A stretch of 28,701 bases of DNA from DASULK01 sp036381835. GTDB lineage: Bacteria > Actinomycetota > Actinomycetes > Mycobacteriales > Micromonosporaceae. Below, in pieces: positions 23,312-28,701 of this stretch. The stretch covers positions 1 to 28,701 of the forward strand of contig DASVCA010000172.1 in the NCBI GenBank assembly GCA_036381835.1. The letters are read 5' to 3'. Position 1 is the first letter of the stretch. Every line of letters begins with the position of its first letter. The position numbers and the translations under genes were made by a program. Below the pieces are notes generated by a model. That model was not told where the DNA came from. It did no database searches and saw only the letters and a list, made by a program, of their open reading frames with translations.

Positions 23312-24937
23312 TCAGGCGAGCGTCGACGAGCGCGGGTAGGCGTCGTCCGGATCGGTGAGCACGTTGACCAGGTACGGCACCCCGGAGTCGAAGGCCCGCT
23401 TCAGGGCGGGCCCGAGGTCACCCGGCCTGGTCACCGTCTCGCCGGCACCGCCGAGCGCCTTCACCACGTCGTCGTAGCGCAGCCCCGGCTGCAGGTCGGC
23501 GGCCACGTCGTAGCCGTACATCGCCCGCATGGGGTGCTTCTCCAGACCCCATGCGCCGTTGTTGCCGACCACGATGACCACCGGCAGGTTCTGCCGCGCC
23601 AGGGACTCGACGTCCAGCAACGAGAAGCCGGCGGCGCCGTCGCCCATGAGGACGCAGATCTGCCGGTCCGGGTAGGTGACCCGGGCACCCATCGCATAGC
23701 CCATGCCGGTCCCGAGGCATCCGTACGGGCCGGGATCCAGCCACGTGCCGGGGACCGACGGTTCCAGATACCGCCCGGCGTAGGAGACGAAGTCACCGCC
23801 GTCTCCGATGGTGACCGCGTCCCGGTCCAGCACCCGCCGCAGCTCGCCGTAGACGCGGGCCGGCCGGATCGGCTCGGTGTCGGCGGCCATCTCCTGCGCG
23901 TACCGGGCTGCGGCCGCGTCCTCGGCGGTGCGCAGCCCCGCGATCCACTCGCTGTGGTCGGCCCGCTCGCCGGAGAAGTCGGCCAACGCGGCGAGGATCA
24001 GCCGCAGGTCCCCGGCGGGCGAGACAGCGGGTTGGACGTGGCCGGCCCGCTGGGTCGGCGCGTCGACGATGTGCACGACCTGGGCGGACCCGAAGTCCCC
24101 GAACGCGAGCCGGAAGTCGAGCGGGGTGCCGACGACCACCACCACGTCGGCGTCCTTGAGCGCCACCCGCCGGGCGCGGGAGAAGGCGAGCGGATGCTCC
24201 GGCGGCAGCACTCCACGACCCATGCCGTTGGCGAAGACGGGCACCTGCAGCGTCTCCACCGCGGCCCGCAGCGCGTCCACCGCGTCCGCCGCCCAGACGT
24301 CGGAGCCTACGATGATCACCGGTCGGCGGGCGGCGGCGATCAGCCGCGCCGCGGCCGCCACCTCGTCGGGGTCGGGCTCGATGATCGGTGCGACCGGCGC
24401 GAGCGGTGGCTTCGCCTCCCCGGTAGAGAAGATCACCTCCAGCGGCAGGTCCAGGAACACCGGCCCCCGGTGCGGGGTGAGCGCGACGGTCAGCGCGTTC
24501 GTGACCGCCGCGGGGATCTCGTCGGTGGCGAACACCGTCTCGGCGAGTTTGGTGACCGGGGCGACCAGCGGCAGGTGGTCGATCTCCTGCAGGCTGCCCG
24601 ACCCCCATCGGAAGGCGGGTGCCCGCCCACCGATGACGAGCACCGGGGACCCGTTGAAGTGGGCGCTGGTCAGCCCGGAGACGCCGTTGGTGACGCCGGG
24701 CCCCGCGGTGAGCACGGCGAGGCCCGGCCGACGCTGCAGCTTGGCGACCGCTTCGGCGGCGAAGACCGCGGACTGCTCGTGCCGCACGTCGTAGATCGGG
24801 AAGTCCGTGCGGTGCGCGGCGTCGTAGAGCGGGAACACGTGCGCGCCGGAGAGGGTGAACATCTCGTGTACACCCGCTGCCCGCAGCGCAGCCAGGGCGA
24901 GGTCTCCGCCGTGGCCGGCGATCTGCTCATCGGTCAT
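23312..24937 (-). CDS. thiamine-diphosphate-dependent enzyme, acetolactate synthase-like (IlvG-type)
   Basis: 541 residues with the three ThDP-enzyme domains: the Pyr domain with catalytic Glu54 in VRHEQSAVFAAE, the central Rossmann-like domain (about 185-330), and the PP domain with the ThDP/Mg motif that begins GDGAAGFS and ends NLPVVIVVGNN. The segments GRAPAFRWGSGSLQEIDHLP and WGLEKHPMRAMYGYD closely resemble mycobacterial IlvG (Rv1820) and animal ILVBL as I remember them. It is therefore not the main IlvB and could be a 2-hydroxyacyl-CoA lyase-like or other C-C lyase. No regulatory IlvN subunit is nearby. The upstream crotonase is co-directional with a 47-bp gap. ATG 24937 has TAACCT 7 nt upstream. 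Confidence 0.87.
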   Translation of the reverse strand: MTDEQIAGHGGDLALAALRAAGVHEMFTLSGAHVFPLYDAAHRTDFPIYDVRHEQSAVFAAEAVAKLQRRPGLAVLTAGPGVTNGVSGLTSAHFNGSPVLVIGGRAPAFRWGSGSLQEIDHLPLVAPVTKLAETVFATDEIPAAVTNALTVALTPHRGPVFLDLPLEVIFSTGEAKPPLAPVAPIIEPDPDEVAAAARLIAAARRPVIIVGSDVWAADAVDALRAAVETLQVPVFANGMGRGVLPPEHPLAFSRARRVALKDADVVVVVGTPLDFRLAFGDFGSAQVVHIVDAPTQRAGHVQPAVSPAGDLRLILAALADFSGERADHSEWIAGLRTAEDAAAARYAQEMAADTEPIRPARVYGELRRVLDRDAVTIGDGGDFVSYAGRYLEPSVPGTWLDPGPYGCLGTGMGYAMGARVTYPDRQICVLMGDGAAGFSLLDVESLARQNLPVVIVVGNNGAWGLEKHPMRAMYGYDVAADLQPGLRYDDVVKALGGAGETVTRPGDLGPALKRAFDSGVPYLVNVLTDPDDAYPRSSTLA

Positions 24938-24944
24938 GGCGAGC

Positions 24945-24950
24945 AGGTTA
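24945..24950 (-). promoter_or_regulatory. candidate -10 (TAACCT) for the IlvG-like gene
   Basis: TAACCT fits TANNNT with 7 nt before ATG 24937 and no Shine-Dalgarno sequence between them. If used, the gene is transcribed separately from the crotonase gene upstream. Confidence 0.4.
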
Positions 24951-24984
24951 CCGGCGGGTCACTCCAGATGCGAGACCGCTTCAC

Positions 24985-25761
24985 CTACCGGCCGGTGAAG
25001 TCGGGCTTGCGCTTCTCCACGAACGCGGTCATGCCCTCGCGTCGATCCTCGGTGGCGAACAGCGCCGCGAACAGCTGACTCTCCCAGGCCAGACCCGAGT
25101 TGAGGTCCATGTCGAGGCCGCCGTCGATGGCCAGCTTGGCCGCGCGCAATGCCTGCGCCGGGCCGGTCACGTACGGGCGCACCAGCGCGACCGCCTCTTC
25201 GTAGACCCGGTCGGCGGGCACCACCCGATCGGCGAGCCCGATCCGCAACGCCTCCTCGGCGTCCACCATGCGTCCCGACATGACCAGGTCCTTCGCCCGG
25301 GCCGGGCCGATCAGCCGAGCCAGGCGCTGGGTGCCGCCGGCACCGGGGATGATGCCCAGCTTGATCTCCGGCTGGCCGAGTTTCGCGTCCTCGGCGACCA
25401 CCCGCCAGTCGCAGGCCAGCGCGAGCTCACAGCCACCGCCGAGGGCGTACCCGGTGATGGCGGCGACCACCGGCTTGGGAATCCGGGCGATGGCGCCGAT
25501 GGCCTGCGAGATGCCCTCGGCCCGGGCGGCCATGTCCACGTAGGACATCTCCGCCATCTCCTTGATGTCCGCCCCGGCCGCGAAGACCTTCTCGCCGCCG
25601 TACACGATGACCGCGCGAACCTCCGGGTCGGCGGTGACCTGGCCCGCGGCGGCGCGCAACTCCTCCTGTACCTGGATGTTGAGCGCGTTCATCGGCGGCC
25701 GGTCCAACCGGATGGTACCGATGCCGTCCTTGATCTCCACCCGCACGAACTCGCCGCTCAT
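24985..25761 (-). CDS. enoyl-CoA hydratase/isomerase (crotonase family, EchA8/PaaF-like)
   Basis: 258 residues. It hydrates trans-2-enoyl-CoA to 3-hydroxyacyl-CoA in beta-oxidation or related pathways. Both catalytic glutamates are kept with the standard 20-residue spacing: Glu112 in LGGGCELALACD and Glu132 in GQPEIKLGIIPGAGGTQRL. The oxyanion-hole segment AAGADIKEM (62-69) and the C-terminal EGMTAFVEKRKPDF are also typical. ATG 25761 has an AGAGGAAG ribosome site. The upstream region carries an inverted repeat overlapping a -10-like element at 25778-25797, suggesting repression by a TetR- or GntR-type factor. EtfAB in the same window could serve the acyl-CoA dehydrogenase step of the same pathway. 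Confidence 0.93.
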   Translation of the reverse strand: MSGEFVRVEIKDGIGTIRLDRPPMNALNIQVQEELRAAAGQVTADPEVRAVIVYGGEKVFAAGADIKEMAEMSYVDMAARAEGISQAIGAIARIPKPVVAAITGYALGGGCELALACDWRVVAEDAKLGQPEIKLGIIPGAGGTQRLARLIGPARAKDLVMSGRMVDAEEALRIGLADRVVPADRVYEEAVALVRPYVTGPAQALRAAKLAIDGGLDMDLNSGLAWESQLFAALFATEDRREGMTAFVEKRKPDFTGR

Positions 25762-25777
25762 GGTCTTCCTCTCTCGC

Positions 25778-25797
25778 TAAGGTCCGAATGCACCTTA
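25778..25797 (-). promoter_or_regulatory. inverted repeat TAAGGT-N8-ACCTTA over the crotonase promoter
   Basis: Perfect 6-bp arms are separated by 8 bp. On the minus strand the upstream arm reads TAAGGT, which also fits a -10 hexamer (TANNNT). A transcript would begin inside the repeat, about 20 nt before ATG 25761. This is the layout of a repressor operator. Confidence 0.5.
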
Positions 25798-25826
25798 CGG
25801 CCGTGGGCCGAGTCGGTGTCGGAAAG

Positions 25827-25846
25827 GTTCGCCTTCCCGAGCGAAC
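25827..25846 (-). terminator. weak hairpin downstream of the YccF gene
   Basis: The arms GTTCGC / GCGAAC (6 bp) with an 8-nt loop, followed on the minus strand by CTTTCC. It lies 35 bp after the YccF stop. It could be a terminator, or an operator further upstream of the crotonase. The rest of the 25762-25881 gap shows no gene. Confidence 0.3.
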
Positions 25847-25881
25847 AGGTCTTGAACGGCGCGGGGCATCCGGCTCGGGCG

Positions 25882-26256
25882 TCAGCGGTCGACCACCTCG
25901 CGGCCCAGCGGCCAGAAGGCCGCCGGCACCAGCTTGAAGTTGGCGATGCCGAACGGGATGCCGATGATGGTCACGAGCTGCCCCACGCCGGCCACGATGT
26001 GCATCAGGGCGAGCCACCAGCCGGCGAGGACCACCCACAGCACGTTGGCTATCCCCGACCCCAGACCCGCGGTCGGCTTGGTCACCAATGTGCGACCGAA
26101 CGGCCACAACGAGTAGTACGCCAGCCGTAAGGAAGCCACTCCGAAGGGGATGGTCACGATGAGCGCGAAACAGATCAGCGCCGCGATGCCGTAACCGACG
26201 GCGAGCACGATGCCACTGCCGAAGATCAGCCACAGCACGTTAAGGATGAGCCTCAT
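25882..26256 (-). CDS. YccF-domain inner membrane protein
   Basis: 124 residues from ATG 26256, giving the usual beginning MRLILNVLWLIFGSG. Upstream in-frame starts would add 8 polar residues and are less likely. Two copies of the YccF motif are visible: ALICFALIVTIPFGVASLRL, then LVTIIGIPFGIANFKL. Each is followed by a Trp-Pro-Phe/Leu-Gly-Arg sequence (SLWPFGR and AFWPLGREV). Four hydrophobic segments are predicted. Function is unknown in any organism. A CACAAT hexamer 6 nt before the ATG is a possible leaderless promoter. Confidence 0.87.
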   Translation of the reverse strand: MRLILNVLWLIFGSGIVLAVGYGIAALICFALIVTIPFGVASLRLAYYSLWPFGRTLVTKPTAGLGSGIANVLWVVLAGWWLALMHIVAGVGQLVTIIGIPFGIANFKLVPAAFWPLGREVVDR

Positions 26257-26262
26257 CCGCCG

Positions 26263-26268
26263 ATTGTG
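26263..26268 (-). promoter_or_regulatory. candidate -10 (CACAAT) for the YccF gene
   Basis: CACAAT has 6 nt (CGGCGG) before ATG 26256 and one mismatch to TACAAT. A GTGGCC-GCC-GGCCAC inverted repeat at 26266-26280 overlaps it. That repeat could be an operator or part of the terminator of the ABC gene upstream. Confidence 0.35.
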
Positions 26269-26309
26269 GCCGCCGGCCACCCCTGCCCGGATCGGGGAAA
26301 AGCCCCCAA

Positions 26310-27104
26310 TCAGGCGGCCCTCGCGCTGAACCGCCCCCCATGACGTTCGACCACCAACGGCAGACCGAACGTGTCGCTCAAGTGCTCGCTGGTCACCGTG
26401 TCGCCGATCAGCCCCTGGGCGACCACGGCACCGTCGCGCAGCAGCAGAGCGTGCGTGAAGCCGGGCGGGATCTCCTCGACGTGATGGGTGACGAGCACCA
26501 GCGCGGGCGCGTCCGGGTCCGCGGCGAGGTCGGCGAGCCGGGCCACCAGATCTTCCCGTCCGCCGAGGTCGAGCCCGGCCGCGGGCTCGTCGAGCAGCAG
26601 CAGCTCCGGGTCGGTCATCAGGGCGCGGGCGATCTGCACCCGCTTGCGCTCCCCTTCGGACAGGGTCCCGTATGCCCGCTCGGCCAGGTGCGCGACGCCG
26701 AACTGGTCCAGCAGCGCCTTGGCCCGGGTCTCATCGGCGGCGTCGTACGCCTCCCGCCACCGGCCCACGACGGACCAGGCCGCGGTCATCACCACGTCAC
26801 GGACCCGCTCGCCGGCCGGGATGCGTTCGGCCAACGCGACGGTCGACAGGCCGATGCGGGTACGCAGCTCGGCGAGGTCGGTCCGGCCGATCCGCTCCCC
26901 GAGCACGTGTGCGGTGCCGGCGGTCGGATGCAGCCGACCCGCGGCCAGGTTGAGCAGGGTCGTCTTCCCCGCGCCGTTCGGGCCCAGCACCACCCATCGC
27001 TCGTCCAACTCGACGCGCCAGTGCACGCGGCGCAGCAGATGGGCGCCGGAACGTACCACGTCGACCCCGTCCAGGTCGATCACCAAGTCGTCGTCAACAG
27101 GCAC
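26310..27104 (-). CDS. ABC transporter ATP-binding protein without a nearby permease
   Basis: 264 residues from GTG 27104. All nucleotide-binding motifs are present: Walker A GPNGAGKTT (41-49), ABC signature LSEGERKRVQIARAL (148-162), Walker B LLLLDEP with Asp172/Glu173, a D-loop AGLDL, and the switch VTHHVEE. The sequence resembles the YlmA/ModF-type stand-alone ATPases. No permease or binding protein lies next to it, so it may pair with a remote permease or act in a non-transport role. I prefer GTG 27104 because TTGGAT lies 6 nt upstream. A TTG at 27116 would add four residues and would sit inside that hexamer. It is divergent from the NagZ-like gene. Confidence 0.9.
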   Translation of the reverse strand: MPVDDDLVIDLDGVDVVRSGAHLLRRVHWRVELDERWVVLGPNGAGKTTLLNLAAGRLHPTAGTAHVLGERIGRTDLAELRTRIGLSTVALAERIPAGERVRDVVMTAAWSVVGRWREAYDAADETRAKALLDQFGVAHLAERAYGTLSEGERKRVQIARALMTDPELLLLDEPAAGLDLGGREDLVARLADLAADPDAPALVLVTHHVEEIPPGFTHALLLRDGAVVAQGLIGDTVTSEHLSDTFGLPLVVERHGGRFSARAA

Positions 27105-27110
27105 CCGCCC

Positions 27111-27116
27111 ATCCAA
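27111..27116 (-). promoter_or_regulatory. candidate -10 (TTGGAT) for the ABC ATPase
   Basis: TTGGAT has 6 nt (GGGCGG) before GTG 27104 and one mismatch to TANNNT. No Shine-Dalgarno sequence is evident. The 141-bp divergent gap to the next gene holds the sites described below. Confidence 0.3.
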
Positions 27117-27185
27117 CCACGGAACGCCCGGTCTTTCGCCCGAGGGAGCCGCCGGATCCGGATCGGCGACCGGACGTCAGGACAT

Positions 27186-27203
27186 TGCGGATGACCTGCG
27201 GAT
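27186..27203 (+). repeat. direct repeat TGCGGAT x2 with 11-bp period
   Basis: TGCGGAT occurs at 27186-27192 and again at 27197-27203, one helical turn apart, upstream of the NagZ-like promoter. Direct repeats with an 11-bp period are typical binding sites of winged-helix response regulators (for example the PHO box), though this sequence is not a PHO box. Confidence 0.35.
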
Positions 27204-27205
27204 CG

Positions 27206-27220
27206 CGAAGAATTCCTTCG
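27206..27220 (+). promoter_or_regulatory. inverted repeat CGAAG-AATTC-CTTCG abutting the -10 of the NagZ-like gene
   Basis: Perfect 5-bp arms around AATTC, directly followed by TACGCT. The position, between -35 and -10, is what a repressor operator would occupy. Confidence 0.4.
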
Positions 27221-27226
27221 TACGCT
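27221..27226 (+). promoter_or_regulatory. candidate -10 (TACGCT) for the NagZ-like gene
   Basis: TACGCT fits TANNNT. The implied start near 27232 gives a short leader of about 14 nt that contains the GGAGGG ribosome site (27235-27240) before GTG 27246. Confidence 0.4.
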
Positions 27227-27245
27227 CGGGCGTGGGAGGGAACCC

Positions 27246-28697
27246 GTGTCGACCGACCCAGGGCTGCGCCGACTGGTCCTGCGAACGCTGCTCGCCGCGT
27301 TCCCGGGCGCCGCCCCGCCCGACTGGGCACTGGAGCTGCTCGCTGACGGGCTCGCCGGCTACACCCTGTTCGGCTACAACGTCGAGCATTCCGAGCAGGT
27401 CGCCACCCTCACCGCGCGGCTGCGCGCAGTCCGCCGCGACGTCCTCGTCGCCATCGACGAGGAGGGGGGCGACGTCACCCGCCTCGCCCACACCACCGGC
27501 AGCCCGTACCCGGGCAACGCGACCCTGGGCGTGGTCGGCGACGTGTCGCTGACCCGGCAGATCTACACCGCCATCGGAGCGGAGCTGGCCACGCTCGGAG
27601 TCACCCTCGACCTCGCCCCCACCGTGGACGTCAACACGGCCGACGACAATCCGATCATCGGGACCCGTTCGTTCGGCGCCGATCCGGCGGCGGTCGCCGC
27701 CCACTCGGCCGCCGCCGTCGCCGGCCTGCAGTCCGTCGGCGTCGCCGCCTGCGCCAAACACTTCCCGGGGCACGGCGCGACCGTGGCCGACTCACACCAC
27801 GAGTTACCCACCGTCGACGTGCCCCTCGACATCCTGCGCACCCGCGACCTGCCCCCGTTCGCAGCCGCCATCGAAGCCGGCGTACGGGCGATCATGACCG
27901 CGCACATCCGGGTGCCGGCCCTCACCGGCACCCGACCCGCGACCTTCAGCCGGGCCGCCCTGATCGATCTGCTGCGCGGCGAGTACGGCTTCCGTGGCAC
28001 GATCCTCACCGACGCGCTGGAGATGCAGGGATCGGCCCGGATGGCGGGCGGCGTCGGACCGGCGGCCGTACTCGCCCTGCGTGCCGGGGCCGACCTGCTC
28101 TGCCTCGGCTCCCGGGTGGACGCCGCCCTGGTCGAACACGCGGTGGCCGAGATCATCGCCGCGCTCGCCGACGGCCGGCTCGACCTGGCCCGGGTCGAGG
28201 AAGCCGCGGCCCGGACCGAAGCCCTCGCGATCCCGACCCCGCCCTCGGCACCGGACACCGACATCCCCGCGGATCTCGGGTACGCGGCGGCGCTGCGCGC
28301 GGTCCGGATGGAGGGATCGATGGCCGGGCTGGGCGCGCCGCTCGTCGTTCAACTCGTCGCGGCGTCCACGATCGCCGAGGGACGGGTTCCCTGGGGCCTC
28401 GCCCCCCACCTCGACGGGGTCGAGCAGCTTCGGCTGCCGGTGGCCGAAGCTGACCCGGCCGACCTGCGCCGCCGCGCCGCCGGACGCCCGATCGTGCTGG
28501 TCACCCGGCACGCACACCGGCTCCCCGGAGCCCGCGAGCTGATCGAGAGCCTCGCCGCGAACCACCCGATCGCCGTCGTCGAGATGGGCTGGCCGTCGCA
28601 CTGGCGACCGGCCGGGGTGCGGGCGTTCGTCACCACCTTCGGTGCCGGTCTCGCCAACGGCCGCGCCGCAGCGGTCGCGCTCGGGCTGACGCGCTGA
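27246..28697 (+). CDS. glycoside hydrolase family 3 protein, beta-N-acetylhexosaminidase (NagZ-like)
   Basis: 483 residues, complete, ending 4 bp before the window edge. There is no signal peptide, so it is probably cytosolic. The N-terminal barrel has NagZ-type motifs: DEEGGDVTRL (71-80), the substrate-binding KHFPGHG (171-177), the Asp-His acid/base dyad in DSHHELP (Asp182, His184) and the nucleophile Asp256 in ILTDALEMQGS. These fit removal of terminal N-acetylglucosamine-type residues, as in peptidoglycan recycling or chitin-fragment use. About 150 residues follow the barrel, so it is longer than E. coli NagZ (about 340) and carries a second alpha/beta domain, as in Gram-positive NagZ proteins. 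A GGAGGG ribosome site lies 5 nt before GTG 27246. The upstream operator-like repeats suggest sugar-responsive control. Confidence 0.92.
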   Translation: MSTDPGLRRLVLRTLLAAFPGAAPPDWALELLADGLAGYTLFGYNVEHSEQVATLTARLRAVRRDVLVAIDEEGGDVTRLAHTTGSPYPGNATLGVVGDVSLTRQIYTAIGAELATLGVTLDLAPTVDVNTADDNPIIGTRSFGADPAAVAAHSAAAVAGLQSVGVAACAKHFPGHGATVADSHHELPTVDVPLDILRTRDLPPFAAAIEAGVRAIMTAHIRVPALTGTRPATFSRAALIDLLRGEYGFRGTILTDALEMQGSARMAGGVGPAAVLALRAGADLLCLGSRVDAALVEHAVAEIIAALADGRLDLARVEEAAARTEALAIPTPPSAPDTDIPADLGYAAALRAVRMEGSMAGLGAPLVVQLVAASTIAEGRVPWGLAPHLDGVEQLRLPVAEADPADLRRRAAGRPIVLVTRHAHRLPGARELIESLAANHPIAVVEMGWPSHWRPAGVRAFVTTFGAGLANGRAAAVALGLTR

Positions 28698-28701
28698 CCG
28701 C

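Noticed and set aside
26294..26306. GGGG-AAAAG-CCCC after the ABC ATPase gene as a terminator
   Set aside because: Only 4 bp of stem. Too weak to call, although the 53-bp gap must end that transcript somehow.
1..28701. A defence island, biosynthetic cluster, mobile element or new multi-gene system
   Set aside because: I looked for transposases, integrases, toxin-antitoxin pairs, restriction or CRISPR genes, polyketide or peptide synthetase modules, and repeat arrays. None is present; the genes belong to core metabolism, tRNA modification, DNA ligation and envelope functions.

Overview
The window is very GC-rich, uses many GTG starts, packs its genes tightly and has strongly G/C-biased third codon positions. 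The gene order etfB-etfA ... iscS-mnmA-(MetE-like)-ligA ... gatC-gatA-gatB resembles, as I remember it, the Rv3029c-Rv3009c region of Mycobacterium tuberculosis. Together these point to the chromosomal core of an actinomycete. A Micromonospora-like organism is my best guess, from the look of the proteins; I could not run a search. I see no tRNA, rRNA, CRISPR array, insertion sequence, prophage or attachment site.

Layout. 1-1651 (+): the 3' end of a HelD/HelR-type RNA polymerase-recycling ATPase, overlapping a small membrane PH-domain protein. 1645-2562 (-): a D-2-hydroxyacid dehydrogenase. 2675-5553 (+): a lipoprotein of the glucose/sorbosone dehydrogenase fold and a membrane-anchored metallophosphoesterase with a Pro-Thr tail. 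5589-8892 (-): gatC-gatA-gatB, for indirect Asn/Gln-tRNA synthesis. 8966-13409 (-): a membrane GGDEF-EAL protein and NAD-dependent DNA ligase. 13530-16837 (-): a sulfur block of cysteine desulfurase, the tRNA 2-thiouridylase MnmA and a small MetE-like protein. 16848-19577 (-): a P2-type cation ATPase. 19810-21573 (-): both electron-transfer flavoprotein subunits, closed by a 17-bp-arm terminator. 21733-23305: a small hypothetical protein (-) divergent from two overlapping DUF202 membrane proteins and a PLDc_N-type membrane protein (+). 23312-25761 (-): an IlvG-like ThDP enzyme and a crotonase. 25882-27104 (-): a YccF protein and an orphan ABC ATPase. 27246-28697 (+): a family 3 glycoside hydrolase (NagZ-like).

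How the genes work together. IscS supplies persulfide sulfur to MnmA, and the MetE-like protein beside them may touch sulfur or methyl metabolism. GatCAB and MnmA both serve tRNA decoding. EtfAB receives electrons from acyl-CoA dehydrogenases, which fits with the crotonase further along. The GGDEF-EAL protein adds a c-di-GMP input between two housekeeping units.

I did not find a convincing new multi-gene system; this is mostly a core-genome window. The signals most worth a second look are regulatory. Many genes carry a -10-like hexamer 6-8 nt before the start codon, which suggests leaderless mRNAs. Several promoters carry inverted repeats (11231-11247, 25778-25797, 27206-27220, 3871-3891), and a hairpin lies in the leader of the P-type ATPase. 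Intergenic stretches are all shorter than 300 bp; each is covered by a site entry or mentioned with its neighbouring gene.
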